From positions 3,832,273 to 3,896,272 of the forward strand of contig NW_006921533.1 of assembly GCF_000340215.1 (NCBI RefSeq): a stretch of 64,000 nt of DNA, given 5' to 3'. The DNA is from Pseudocercospora fijiensis CIRAD86 (Eukaryota > Ascomycota > Dothideomycetes > Mycosphaerellales > Mycosphaerellaceae). Made by a program: the position numbers and the translations under genes. Each line of letters opens with the position of its first letter. The stretch's first letter is position 1. Below are positions 20,885 through 31,416 of the stretch, in pieces. The notes beneath the pieces are model-generated. The model ran no database searches. It saw only the letters and a list, made by a program, of their open reading frames with translations, and was not told where the DNA came from.

Positions 20885-22756
20885 TCACGCTAGTATAGTT
20901 TCCCAGCCATTCTGCATCATCACATCCAGCCAGTAGACATCTCGTAATCCACTGTCGGTTCGACGCCAAGTCTCTTTGACGATATCTAAAGCGACGCGAA
21001 TTGGCTTTGGAGGAAGGAGTCTCAAGCAGTGTATCAGGCGATCAAGAACGAATTTTCGCATCATGGAAACTTCAACGAACTCCGTGTCCATATTCTTGCC
21101 GCCCATATCATCAAAGTTCGCACCAGGAGAGATTTGCCACCGATCGCAGACCAGTTCGCTGGAGAGCGCAACGAGTAGAAAAGGTTGAAAGTCACGAGTG
21201 CCCGATTCCAGAGGGATTGTTTGCAACAAACGAAGAGCCTCGAGACTGAATGCGGTCAGCCATCGATTGCAACGTCCTCGATCGGTCTCTCGATCATCTT
21301 CGCTCAAAATCGTTAGAGAGTCAGGTTCTTCGCTACACAAGCGCTCTAACAAGGCATCAGGGAAGACACGATAGAGCTGCAAGAGGCCAGCATAGCGGTA
21401 CACTTCGGCTAGAGTCGTCATGTGCCAGACAGGTGTGCCTGGGTCATCGGGCTCTAGGATCGTAGCGGCGTCTGGCGTCTTGCAAGCTAGCAACCGGCTC
21501 TCTAAAGCCCTCGCAGATTCCAGGTCATCTCGCATGTTAGCAATGTATGCTTGGGTGACGAATTGCTGGGTCTGGTGTCGGACGCGGTGACTGCGAACAA
21601 GTCTGCCAATATCGGCACACACTTGAATTATGTCACGACCAACCCCAGTCCAAGGATGCGGGATACGCTTGTTTGGAGACAGTTCGATGACAGGTCCGAT
21701 AGGTGATTTGCATGGCCGCATCCTATCGCTGTCTACTGCGAAGACCAATAGCATCTCCCAGTGGATCATTGCCTCTCGGAAGAAGTTGAAGCTGTTTATA
21801 CTTTTCTCGTGCAGGGCGAGCTCTCCAGACAGAGCCATAGAATCGATTCGATCCCGCATCAGATTGTAGAAGCCAACTCCAAGGTCGCTAGTGTCATGCC
21901 AATTACCAGTGGGGCCGAACATCATCAATGCAAGGAGAGCTCGGTGATCAAGGACTGCCTCGCTGCTCACAATCTCCATGGCTTGCCCTCGAAGCCTCCG
22001 ACCGATGGCGCTGAATCTTGGATGTGCTGCTGCCAGAAACGCCGCAGCCATGCTCTGCGCTGCAAGATTGATCACAAGCGAGTGGCTATAGACACTTGAT
22101 ACGACGGATCGGAAGGGGTTTCGATGATCGTCGTACATCGCGTACATTCGCGTTACTTCTTTAAAATAGTGAGACATGAGGTCGGTCGATTCATGGGTCA
22201 AGGAGCGCTGTGGCCGTGGAATAATGAGGTCTCCTGAACTGCCCTGTAGCGCTTGCAGCAGGCTTCGTTTCCGCGGCCGAGATATCTGCTTTTCTTCCGA
22301 CTCACGTGCCTCTGTGATCTGCTCCAGATTTGTAAAGGGCATGTTCTGATCCCAGTTCATCTCTACCGGAGCAGGCTGCGCAGTCGCTGACCAGTTTGAA
22401 GGGCCGGGAACGTCAAGCACGGGGTCGTCAGGTTGTGGATCGTGCAGGGACTCTAGAGGAGGCGTCAGGCTCAGCCAGTCGAGGCTGGCCAATGTCGGAA
22501 GAGGAGACAGCACTGTTTCGCTCAAGAGATTCGAAGGTGTCGGCTCAGCTGTATTCTTTACGCCTCCTTCGTTGTGTTCATGCTTCGTCAACCATTTAAG
22601 CTGCTGAACGTAACCTGGACATCGAACACCAAGTCGAGTGCATCGCCCACAACTTGGTTTCTGCTCGTCGCACTTCAAGTGCTGGGATTTGCATCTTGAG
22701 CACCCTCCCCGGCTCTTTGCATTTCCCCGACGACGCTTGATAGGTGTGTCGGCCAT
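20885..22756 (-). CDS. Zn2Cys6 transcription factor, Fungal_trans_2-like
   Basis: Single exon from ATG 22756 (the frame opens upstream only with TTG), 623 residues. The N-terminal binuclear cluster uses C19, C22, C29, C36, C39 and C46 (GGCSRCKSQHLKCDE, then CGRCTRLGVRCPGY) and is preceded by a basic patch (KRRRGNAK). The remainder is helical and resembles the Fungal_trans_2 class (LTHESTDLMSHYFKEVTRMY; ALLALMMFGPTGNWHDTSDL; WEMLLVFAVDSDRMRPCKS). Target genes are unknown. A TATA-like element is 65-70 bp upstream. It is convergent with the ClrB-like gene; nothing in the sequence links their function. Confidence 0.85.
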   Translation of the reverse strand: MADTPIKRRRGNAKSRGGCSRCKSQHLKCDEQKPSCGRCTRLGVRCPGYVQQLKWLTKHEHNEGGVKNTAEPTPSNLLSETVLSPLPTLASLDWLSLTPPLESLHDPQPDDPVLDVPGPSNWSATAQPAPVEMNWDQNMPFTNLEQITEARESEEKQISRPRKRSLLQALQGSSGDLIIPRPQRSLTHESTDLMSHYFKEVTRMYAMYDDHRNPFRSVVSSVYSHSLVINLAAQSMAAAFLAAAHPRFSAIGRRLRGQAMEIVSSEAVLDHRALLALMMFGPTGNWHDTSDLGVGFYNLMRDRIDSMALSGELALHEKSINSFNFFREAMIHWEMLLVFAVDSDRMRPCKSPIGPVIELSPNKRIPHPWTGVGRDIIQVCADIGRLVRSHRVRHQTQQFVTQAYIANMRDDLESARALESRLLACKTPDAATILEPDDPGTPVWHMTTLAEVYRYAGLLQLYRVFPDALLERLCSEEPDSLTILSEDDRETDRGRCNRWLTAFSLEALRLLQTIPLESGTRDFQPFLLVALSSELVCDRWQISPGANFDDMGGKNMDTEFVEVSMMRKFVLDRLIHCLRLLPPKPIRVALDIVKETWRRTDSGLRDVYWLDVMMQNGWETILA

Positions 22757-22820
22757 GCTAAGTCTCAGTGGAGACGATGAGGGAATTTCAATGCTCAGCC
22801 TGGTCCAAAGCTTGTGCGGG

Positions 22821-22827
22821 ATATATA
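22821..22827 (-). promoter_or_regulatory. Candidate TATA box
   Basis: atatata about 65-70 bp upstream of ATG 22756 of the minus-strand regulator. Motif and position only. Confidence 0.35.
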
Positions 22828-23336
22828 GAGTACACCTGGTGCAGATCTGAAGGTTGCACAAGCAGTTAGCATGACAGGCTGAGGACTACTGTTCATGATG
22901 ATGGCAATGGTGTTTGGCATTAGAAAAGCATAGAGGCAAGCTCGTATCGCAGGTAGTCTTCGGGATGAGAAGCTATGCCAAATTTGGCGAAGAAATACGA
23001 TCAACGCTGGCCTGGATCTCCTTCGGCCAACGCGATTTTTTCACATGCTAGCGCAGGGTTTACCGTACCTTAAGAGCTGGCATTGCCCTACCTCCCAGGA
23101 TCACTTTCAAAGCAGTTAGCGGGAGCACTGGGAGTATGCGAAATTCAGAGCCACGCTACGTGTGCTCAGCTTGCTGTATCTCCAAAATTCTAAGCTTTTC
23201 AGTGTATGAGTCGCAAAATTCAGTCAATCTCATCTCAACGAGTATCTCAGAGCTATATCGAAGGCGCCTCGCCATCGACACAGTTGGATGGTTTTGGTAA
23301 CACCTGCGTGCTTGTCGTCTGCTTGCAACAAATCTG
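22828..23336. other. Intergenic, nothing recognised
   Basis: Upstream side of the Zn2Cys6 gene and 3' flank of PRP18. No gene or repeat noted. Confidence 0.5.
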
Positions 23337-24404
23337 CTAACCCATCAGCTGCCCGATGTCGTCGGGAGGCCAGCGGGTCTGCGCAAAACTCAGACACCTC
23401 TTGATACCTTGAAGCATCTTTCTTGTGGTCTCGTCTGTTAGAATGTGTGCCTGGTTCTCCGTCTCATGCAACTTCTCTCGCGCACTCCTCTCGTGAATAC
23501 CAACCATGGTCACACCAATAGGCCAAGCAGCTTTGCCGATTGAGAGCCGCAAATATGCATCATTTGCATGCACGTATCGTTTGAGCTGGGCCAGATTTGC
23601 AATTTCGAGGACAGCAGAGAGAAGTTTCGGCTCGATAGTGTTGGTCTCAAGCTTTTTGAACAGCGGCCGCAAATTGTCTCGAGCTGCGATAAAGGAGTTC
23701 AAGGCTTGCTTTCCAGTACTAGACTCCTTGACTTCTTTCGAACGACGAGCAAGAGCAGATTGCCATTCCGAGAGGACCATATCAAAATAGCTTCCCAACT
23801 GACGAAGCAGGAACTTGTACTGTTCTGGGTCTTTCGGTACTGTCTCGGGCACTTTCATGTCCTTTTCTTCCACAAGCTCCAAAGTCGTCGGTATAGGTCC
23901 ACTTGTGAGCTTCGGCGCAAGTGCTTTCTCCATAAGCTTGCGATACCGACGCAGTCGCTGGACGTGCTCCTCACCGAAGAGGAATCGCGGCTCACCCAGC
24001 TCCTGCAGTTTGACCAGCAGATCTTCTTCCGAGATGTCTTCCTCCCCGTCCTTCAGTAGATTTGGCTCTTGGATGTCTGCCTTGGGAAGCTCTGGCAAGC
24101 CCAGTCTCTTCCGCCGCGCTCTCTCCTCTGCCTCTGCCTCCTCCTGCTGTATGCGCTTGCTCTCCTCTGCTAATCTTCGCTTCTTCTCTTCGCGAGCGCG
24201 ATTTCGTTCAGCTTCATCTTCTTCGCGCTTTCTCTTCTTCTCTACTCGTTCAAGACGCTCCTGCTCAGCACGCTCCTGCTCGCGCTGGTATTCTGCTTGC
24301 CGCCGTGCTTCCACTTCTGAGCGTTTGAGGTATTTCTTCTCACTGGAATCCGATTTGCTGCTTGAAGACGCAATCTGCGACTTCATTAGCGAGGCGAAGT
24401 CCAT
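23337..24404 (-). CDS. prp18: Pre-mRNA-splicing factor Prp18
   Basis: Intronless, 355 residues, ATG 24404. Prp18 acts in the spliceosome at the second catalytic step (exon ligation) with Slu7. The N-terminal 110 residues are a highly charged K/R/E coil. A splicing-factor-motif (SFM) region follows (EEDLLVKLQELGEPRFLFGE, EHVQRLRRYRKL). The C-terminal Prp18 domain spans about residues 190-345, with AYLRLSIGKAAWPIGVTMVG as the most recognisable conserved block. Length fits fungal and animal orthologues, which are longer than the yeast protein. It is divergent from SAP18 across 328 bp, so the two may share a promoter. Confidence 0.95.
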   Translation of the reverse strand: MDFASLMKSQIASSSSKSDSSEKKYLKRSEVEARRQAEYQREQERAEQERLERVEKKRKREEDEAERNRAREEKKRRLAEESKRIQQEEAEAEERARRKRLGLPELPKADIQEPNLLKDGEEDISEEDLLVKLQELGEPRFLFGEEHVQRLRRYRKLMEKALAPKLTSGPIPTTLELVEEKDMKVPETVPKDPEQYKFLLRQLGSYFDMVLSEWQSALARRSKEVKESSTGKQALNSFIAARDNLRPLFKKLETNTIEPKLLSAVLEIANLAQLKRYVHANDAYLRLSIGKAAWPIGVTMVGIHERSAREKLHETENQAHILTDETTRKMLQGIKRCLSFAQTRWPPDDIGQLMG

Positions 24405-24732
24405 GGCGGCGCTAAAAATGATGTTCTCTCAGAGTGTCTTGAAAGTGGATCGAGACTGATTCGAGAGCGCGAAGAGACGGCGGAGCTGTGTCCGTGAAGT
24501 GAGTAGATTGGCTGAAAATCACATGAAAGATTTGATTAGGTCCGGACTGGCAGGTGCAACGGAACGGCAGTCAAGTCAAAGCTTCCTGCAGCTTGACATC
24601 AACCTCAAAATATATCCCGAAACACAACAAGCTTCAAAGCGGACACACAGACATTGGAGATCCGCTTGAGCTCTTGGAGGGCGCGGCAGGGTGATCAGTG
24701 AATATTGACGAGACTCGCAAAAACACTCAACT
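24405..24732. promoter_or_regulatory. Bidirectional promoter region, PRP18/SAP18
   Basis: 328 bp between two divergent housekeeping-type start codons (24404 minus strand, 24733 plus strand). No individual element is certain. Confidence 0.5.
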
Positions 24733-25551
24733 ATGGCACTGCAACCCGACGCGAACACGAACATCGATCGCTCCACGACAGCACCCTTCCTCCTCCGACT
24801 CTTCTGGCGCCAGTCTCGACCTCACGATCCTTGGGAGTTTTCTGTTGCGCCTCCGGCAGATACGACTGGTATTCCCGACTACTCCTCGCTTTTACCCTCA
24901 CAAATCCGCTCCCAAAGTGTGCAGATCTACACATGGCCCAACTGCACCCTCGGAGAGCTCACGTCGCTCTTCACAAGCGTATTACCAGCCAATGTAATGC
25001 CGAGTCCAGCGACTGGTACAAGGCTTGTATTTAAGCTTGTATTCCCGGATACGCGCGCGACATTAGTAGAAGGTGGAAGAGGAAAATGGATAGACAAGCC
25101 ACTGGGAAGTGTGGTGATTGGAAGCAGCGGGGCCGAACTGAATGATGAAGATGACATGAATGGAAAGGGTTTGGAAGGAGATGCAGCCAAGACACTCGCG
25201 GCAGCGCGATTCGTCATTGGCGACTACATTGCTTGCTCAATATATCCTCCTGGAGCAGATGGGCGCGTGGCTCCCATGCCTGCGTCAAGTAGAGGTCCGC
25301 CGCCACGAGACTTTGGCGGTCCGCCTAGAGGTCCTCCTCCCCCTCGAGAGAATGGATACGGTGGGTATGGCAGAGGTGGAGGAGGTTACAGAGGAGGCTA
25401 TGGAGGTCGTGGTGGTGGTGGTGGTGGCTTTGGTGCACCGCCTCCACCTGGAGACTGGAGACGTGGCGAGCGTCCACCGCCATCTGGGGGCTATGGAGGC
25501 GGAGGATATGGCGGTGGAGGTTACGGAAGTGGACGAGGACGGCCATATTAG
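24733..25551 (+). CDS. sap18: SAP18-like protein with RGG/GY-rich tail
   Basis: Intronless, 272 residues. SAP18 is a ubiquitin-fold subunit of Sin3-histone deacetylase and of the ASAP/PSAP splicing complexes. The SAP18 fold is seen at about residues 10-165: TTAPFLLRLFWRQSRPHD, QIYTWPNCTLGELTSLF, TRLVFKLVFPDT, FVIGDYIACSIYPP. After it comes a low-complexity tail of RGPPPR, GGYGG and RGGGG repeats, absent from animal SAP18 but often seen in fungal ones; such tails usually bind RNA. Pairing with PRP18 across a short promoter fits a shared mRNA-processing role, though that is inference. Confidence 0.93.
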   Translation: MALQPDANTNIDRSTTAPFLLRLFWRQSRPHDPWEFSVAPPADTTGIPDYSSLLPSQIRSQSVQIYTWPNCTLGELTSLFTSVLPANVMPSPATGTRLVFKLVFPDTRATLVEGGRGKWIDKPLGSVVIGSSGAELNDEDDMNGKGLEGDAAKTLAAARFVIGDYIACSIYPPGADGRVAPMPASSRGPPPRDFGGPPRGPPPPRENGYGGYGRGGGGYRGGYGGRGGGGGGFGAPPPPGDWRRGERPPPSGGYGGGGYGGGGYGSGRGRPY

Positions 25552-26880
25552 GAGTATGATCGTCATGAGTCTGCTACTCCGCGCTGGATGACAGACAAGG
25601 AGAACGACGATCCTAACTACATACCAGTGGCAAGCTTCAGGCAAGAAGAAACCGACTGGAATGCAGAAATACCACTTGGGGGCCATCGATACTGAGTGGC
25701 GTAATTATCATGCTCTTAGCGCGGCGTTGGTGGCAAGCAAAATGCAATTTGGATGAACAGCGCTGGTGCTGTGCCGATCCTAGGCTCGAAGCACTCGAAA
25801 ATACACACAAACGCTGCTCTTATCGGAGTGAACGTTGATTGTAGCAATTCAGCTTCAGCAGGATGGCCGACTGAGAGAAGAAGAGCATCGAATATGCTCA
25901 GCCAACATGGGCATGCTTGCCTTCCTTGCGTGCCCTGCTTTTGAAATAGAGACGATAATGGCTGGGTTGCTTCATCGTCCAACCCATGACTCACGTTGGG
26001 CTAGTGAGTATACGTGGACACAATGTCCCTCACGTGCCGGTCTACGCATCGAGTTCATAGAGGTATCCAGAGTAAACAATACCGGAGACTTATGTGTGTC
26101 ACCTCGAAAAAGCTACACATTACATAGCGCGCTGCCTCCTACAAACACTCGCTCAAGCCTCTCATCAGCCTTGCAACAAGCACGTAAGACGGCGGCGATT
26201 GGAAACAGCCACCTGCAAAAATGTTGTGTTTACAAATACTCGGTCGTCTACCATTGTGGCACATCATCTCTCCTACGTGATGAGATCATACATTTTAGGT
26301 GGACAGTCTCACAGGCTGTGCGTATCTTCGTGCATCCTGTCTAGCATCGTGCTCGATCAACCAGGTCTAGGCATTTGAGGCCTCCACCGCATCTCGGAGA
26401 GGCATACGCACGCTGGAACCGGCCTCAAGGCCTTCTGTTGTCATTCTTCTTGGAATCTGCTTATTGTTTCGAAGCACATAGAATGGCGAAGATGCATCTA
26501 TCACGCTCCGAAGACTTTGGACGAAGGCCAAGATCATGTATAGCAATCGCAGCTGTGTTTCGCTGGCAACTTCGACTTTGCTGTAACGAGCATATGCAAT
26601 GCAATGCACCTGATTGCTCTAAAGGCGCCCCTGTAAAACAGGTGAACACTGACATGAATTCCTTGTGACCGCTCTAAGTGAGTGGTGCACAAAATGCTGA
26701 CTTGACTGATTGCATGTCGCTGATGCGAGTCCTGTTTCTGAGCTCAAAGCTTAACTCTTCACTGTTATTTGAAAATCTCGACAGCATCACCAGCATTTGC
26801 CGCATCAACAATCGCGGCAAACAATTTGACTCGAACCGACCAGACACCAAGCTCCTGAGACCCTATCGCCGTACAACAGC
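25552..26880. other. Intergenic, 1.3 kb without a gene
   Basis: No frame here shows recognisable motifs. Likely the SAP18 3' UTR and the F-box gene 5' region. Confidence 0.5.
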
Positions 26881-28083
26881 ATGGACAACAATCCTGCCAA
26901 AGCATCGATCAAGCCGTCTTCCTTTGTCGAGCGTCTCGCACCGGAGCTCCAGCTTCATATTTTGTCCTGCCTGCCAAACGTGGCCGAGATCCTAAAATGT
27001 CGCCAGGTCAACAGCTACATGCAGCGACTCATCGACCTCGAGGAGAACCAAGCCATCTCATCTGAAGTCATCATCTCAATGAAGCAGCGCGAGCTAGAGC
27101 GTGTTGTCAGCCTTACTTCTGACTACGACATTGATGCGGTGGATGAGGATGGCAACCCATGCGGTTTCCTAAATGCACTTGTCGCGTTCAACAAGTACCG
27201 TGGTCTGTCCAGGGTATTTTGCTTCGACTACTCTATGCTCCATCAAATGTTCGCCGAGCACTGGTGGACCAAGCATCCAGGCAGTCAGGGACAAGATGCG
27301 GAATCACACGGCGACGCGATTAACAGCATTTTCCACGCGATCGTGGCCATACACAGCATCCATATAATGTATCACGTCAACAAGAATTTCAAGAAGGGAA
27401 TCCTTGAAACCTGGACACAATCTCTATCTAGTCCTGAGACCATGTCAGTGATGCGCCTGAGTTCTACCGAGCATGTAAACTTCATTGTTGAGCGTGTCGC
27501 TGCTGGAATCTTTTCGGACTCTGCGCCTTTCGAAGAGGCCTGCGAGTATGCCATCTGCTGTCACTACGACGCACCAAAGGATTGGCTGCAGATCAAAGGC
27601 TCGGAGAAGGAAATGAGCCTCAAGCTCGCGAAGCGCCGCGCCAGCAAACGTCTTGAGGCTGCCAATGAGGAGAGCAATGAAGATGCGACTGCGCACGCGC
27701 GAGCTGCGGACCGAGTCAAGAGTGGACAGGCGAAAGTGAACCAGTCCACCAATCGATTCGCTATCTTCGAGCAAGACGAAGAGATTGAAGCCGAGGAAGA
27801 CGAAGCTGATCCTCAGCATGGCGCACAGGACTCTGAGGATGAGTACTCAATCGAGGTTCTCTTGTCTGACGATGCTTGGTTTCGGCAGCAGGAGGCTAAG
27901 GAATGGCTGACTGACCAATTCGGAGTCATCTTTGGAGTGCCTGAACTACCTGCTTCTCTTCCATTCGCTTACTTTGCGAAGACACAGTGGGCATATAATA
28001 GCATCGCGGACGCAGCGATGGGCATTAAGCATCTGACACCGTTGGAGCAGGCGGCTGTGCTTGAGGATGTAGCGATCTTCTAG
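26881..28083 (+). CDS. F-box domain protein
   Basis: Intronless, 400 residues. An F-box occupies about residues 16-55 (LAPELQLHILSCLPNVAEIL, KCRQVNSYMQRLI), the Skp1-binding part of SCF ubiquitin ligases. The middle is helical without recognised repeats. Residues about 245-315 are highly charged (AKRRASKRLEAANEESNEDA; EQDEEIEAEEDEADP) and probably disordered. No leucine-rich repeat, WD40 or Kelch substrate domain is visible, so the target is unknown. Many such orphan F-box proteins exist in Pezizomycotina. Confidence 0.75.
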   Translation: MDNNPAKASIKPSSFVERLAPELQLHILSCLPNVAEILKCRQVNSYMQRLIDLEENQAISSEVIISMKQRELERVVSLTSDYDIDAVDEDGNPCGFLNALVAFNKYRGLSRVFCFDYSMLHQMFAEHWWTKHPGSQGQDAESHGDAINSIFHAIVAIHSIHIMYHVNKNFKKGILETWTQSLSSPETMSVMRLSSTEHVNFIVERVAAGIFSDSAPFEEACEYAICCHYDAPKDWLQIKGSEKEMSLKLAKRRASKRLEAANEESNEDATAHARAADRVKSGQAKVNQSTNRFAIFEQDEEIEAEEDEADPQHGAQDSEDEYSIEVLLSDDAWFRQQEAKEWLTDQFGVIFGVPELPASLPFAYFAKTQWAYNSIADAAMGIKHLTPLEQAAVLEDVAIF

Positions 28084-28525
28084 AGCAGGTCTGAGAGCGT
28101 GCAGATGCGAGAAGTTCCAATGCCCTTGTCAAAGCGGAATTGAAGTTTTATAATGGAGAACTTTACGTTTAAGCATCATTAATGGAAGCTTCTTGAGTTG
28201 GTGTTGAGGCCAACCACGAGCGACTAGAATTTGGTGTTGATTCTGCGACTAAGTTCGGATTGTGCTTCACTGCCTTGGACACTCGACAGAGCGCAGAAGG
28301 CTTGACGATGCATGTGAAAGCGGATCCCTGGCATTCGTTCTTGCCTCAGGCCTGGTAGCTCCATGTTAGCGTGAAGCTTATTTTGTCTAGCGACCTAAAC
28401 GTTCAAATCGCAACTTCACCTTGACTTTCAACCACAATAACGACAAAACGACTGGTAGTAACAACCCTTCTCACCCACATCTGCTAAGAAAGACTGCTGA
28501 CTAACTCCGTCACAGAAGCATTACC
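28084..28525. other. Intergenic
   Basis: No gene seen; presumed promoter of the coiled-coil gene. Confidence 0.5.
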
Positions 28526-29965
28526 ATGGCCTTTGACGGCGATCCGCGTAAGCGCCCAGCAACCAAGTCGCCGGAGGGAGGCCCTTCAATGGCTCAGAAG
28601 CGCGCACCAGTCGCACCTATGGCACCTTTCAAGAAAACGGGTGATATCACTAGCGCGCTTTCCGACTTTATGAACGCATCCATTGCGCTTGCTAAGCTCG
28701 ACCTCAAACTCGATGCCGCCAAGGAAGTTTGTGCCACTAAAACCCGCGAGTACAACAACCTCTTGCCTCAATTCGCGGCCTTTCCAGCCATTAAAGAGGA
28801 GAAGTCGCGCGCCAAGGCCATTGCAGAGAAAGACGTCACCAACCTTGAAATGCGTATGCAACAGGAGCGCACCGGCTCGCAGCATGTGATCGCCGTGATA
28901 GCCGATATGATTAGCCCCAAGGCAATGGCGACTCCCACGCTTTCCAGGGATGAGTCCCTGCTAGGTCAAATTAAGAGTGTTGAACAGGCCGCTTCTATTT
29001 GCAAAAACAGACTCGATGCTCTCGAGAGCGCAGCCGGCACATCCAGTGCCACCACCTCGAGCAGAGCTGATTTGAGTGACCTCACAGCACGTGTCGATGC
29101 CATTGAGAAGGATATCGAGGCAACGCAGAACGAGACGTTCGAGACTATTGAAGAGACCCTAAAGGAGAAGGACCAGGAGATTACTACGAAGATGAACGAT
29201 CTCCGCACCCAGTTGAAGAATCTCGAGGCCAAGGACAAGGTTAATGCTACCGACCTTGCTACCCTGCGAACCCACATTACCGAGAGCGATAAAGTCCAGT
29301 ACCAGAATGCCGAAGCCATCAACGACTGTCTCAAGCGTTTAGGTCTCGTCGAAGCCGCTTCCGATAAAGCTAGCACCGCCGAAGGCTTAGCTACCGTCGA
29401 AGCGAATGTCACTCTCCTAGAGGAACGCGTCAAGAAGGTTGAGGCTAGGAGGAAAGCCGGCTCGGCCAATAACGGAGAAGTGCCTGGAATGCTTCAGTTC
29501 CAGCCAGTCGTGTACAGCGAGAGCGAGGACAGTTGGGACAGTGACGCAGAGCAGCAGCCAGGGAGGGAGAAGAATGGCACCAAGAGTAGCAATCCGAAGG
29601 GCATGCAGCTCGTTAAGGGAGAGATTGAGAGACTCAGATTCATGACTCGCCAGCACGAGACTCGCCTTAACAACCTCACCACCGAAGAAGTCGTCAAGCA
29701 GATGGGCGACGTTTACTCCAACTTATACCCGCAGGCCAGAAACTTCGAGGCTACTTCGAACAACCTGAACGGTCAGCTTATCCACATAGGCACCAAGCTC
29801 GCAACTCTGTCGAGTCAAATCGATGCCCTTTCGCTGCGCGTGGATGCTCACGATAAGGCTGTCTCGGACGGTCAGAATGGCATAACGAAGCTGAGCGGAG
29901 ACATCCAGCAGGTGGCAGACACGATCAAGCAACTCATTAGCCGCATTAATAAGATGGATAAATAG
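28526..29965 (+). CDS. Orphan coiled-coil protein
   Basis: Intronless, 479 residues, ATG in good context (accATGG). Not recognised. The N-terminus is basic and Pro-rich (RKRPATKSPEGGPSMAQKR). From about residue 40 almost the whole chain is heptad-patterned helix (LTARVDAIEKDIEATQNETF; VTLLEERVKKVEARRKAG), broken by an acidic Ser-rich loop (SESEDSWDSDAEQQP) near residue 340. No Cys-rich, enzymatic or membrane segment is visible. The layout suggests an elongated oligomer such as a tether or scaffold. It resembles tropomyosin/SMC-type coils only in composition. It is followed by ~150-bp tandem repeats. Confidence 0.65.
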   Translation: MAFDGDPRKRPATKSPEGGPSMAQKRAPVAPMAPFKKTGDITSALSDFMNASIALAKLDLKLDAAKEVCATKTREYNNLLPQFAAFPAIKEEKSRAKAIAEKDVTNLEMRMQQERTGSQHVIAVIADMISPKAMATPTLSRDESLLGQIKSVEQAASICKNRLDALESAAGTSSATTSSRADLSDLTARVDAIEKDIEATQNETFETIEETLKEKDQEITTKMNDLRTQLKNLEAKDKVNATDLATLRTHITESDKVQYQNAEAINDCLKRLGLVEAASDKASTAEGLATVEANVTLLEERVKKVEARRKAGSANNGEVPGMLQFQPVVYSESEDSWDSDAEQQPGREKNGTKSSNPKGMQLVKGEIERLRFMTRQHETRLNNLTTEEVVKQMGDVYSNLYPQARNFEATSNNLNGQLIHIGTKLATLSSQIDALSLRVDAHDKAVSDGQNGITKLSGDIQQVADTIKQLISRINKMDK

Positions 29966-30150
29966 AAATCGAGCTGCATTTAATTAAGATTTAGCATAGC
30001 GTTGGGGGAAGATTTTCTACAGAGATACCCATATTGCCGCAGAAGAAACGGCGTTTTGTAGCATTGTCTATAGCTGAAAATGGGAGTTGTCAAGCAAAAG
30101 TTATGGTCAATTTCCCGATTTAGCTCCATTCCGATTATATGCTGGGTGCT

Positions 30151-30560
30151 CTCGACGTCCCTTCTCGTGTCTGCAAAGCTTCGTTAGGAGACAGCGCGTG
30201 AAGTTTTCGAGCTACCAGGTGAAGTATAGGCAGTCCACAGTCCAAGTGAATCGCGATCAAAATCCAAGTCCGCTCTCCGCCGTGAGTATGTTCTAAGCTC
30301 TCGACGTCCCTTCTCGTATCTGCAAAGCTTCGTTAGGAGACGGAGCGCTTGAAGTTTCCGAGCTAAGAGGTAAAGCATAGGCAGCAGTCTATAATCTAAG
30401 TGAATCGCGCTCCAAGTCCAAGTCCGCTCCCCGCCGTATATATGTTCTAAGCTCTCGACGTCTCTCTTAGTATCTGTAGAGCTTCGATACCTTAGGAAAT
30501 GGAGCGCTTAAGGTGTCCAACCCAACCTACTAGGTAAGCACAGGCACTCCGAATTCACTA
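30151..30560. repeat. Three tandem ~150-bp repeats
   Basis: Copies begin at 30151, 30300 and 30454 with ctcgacgtc and share tctgcaaagcttcgttagga-type and ccgctctccgccg-type blocks. The third copy is the most diverged. The spacing is 149 and 154 bp. No coding potential. Confidence 0.85.
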
Positions 30561-31416
30561 TTGGTTCCATTGCGCTTCCGCTAAAAGATGGCATGTTCTG
30601 CTGACGAGGTTGTATGAGAGTGAGAGAGAGAGAGACAGGTGTAAGCGGTTCAATGTTCCACATTCTTGACACTTTTCGAATGATCCCCTCTTAGAAAAAG
30701 TTGATACATTGCAGTCAGGATCACGACTATGAGTCTTTAAGATCGTCGTTTTCTTGAGCTGTTGACTAAAATAAAGCTGGTGGGAGCATTGAGCACTTCG
30801 AACCTGTTGCTGTCTGTTCTCTTGGACGGATTAGAGACTGGTCAGATCTCCGCCATTGTGCGCGCGGTCAAGAGAGCGAAGCGGGCCTGAGGACCTGGTA
30901 GCGTGCTATTTGACTCGTGCTCCCGTCATGGGATGTTAATGTCCGATTCATGTGGTAGATATCGCGAGGCTGTTCTGTAGGAGTGCCGTTTCTCATTTCG
31001 ATGACTGTTGTGTCTTTTCGCATGCGCATAGCTGAAGTCAGCGCGGCGCATGAATTCTGTTTGGATTTGACGTCCATGTTGTACCTGCGTGAGGAGTTCT
31101 TCCACCAGTACATTGTCGTTACTTCCGGGTCCATCATCAGAGACAATGCTTAGTGCTGCCAGGATGACCATTCGCATTGAAATTGTCTTAAGAACAAAAC
31201 GATGGCCATCTACGCTTTTCACAGTCGGGGCTCCAGTGTTTACTATAACCATCTAGAAACAATCACTGACCCGTAGTCATGCAGTATTATGCGAATTTCT
31301 TCGAGTTTCTTAGGTTCTACGATTGGAATTTGGAAAAGGAGTGCGTATGAGGCTGGAAGAGAACGGATGGATGCAGAGTACTTGCCTCGCAGCTAACGAT
31401 TCGAGAAACACTCGGC
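30561..31416. other. Intergenic, no supported gene
   Basis: A minus-strand frame of 108 codons opens at ATG 31252 but shows no recognised motif or splice pattern. There is a short (GA)n run near 30620. Confidence 0.4.

Noticed and set aside
30926..31252. 108-codon minus-strand frame with an ATG
   Set aside because: No family motif, composition not convincingly coding, and no supporting splice pattern.
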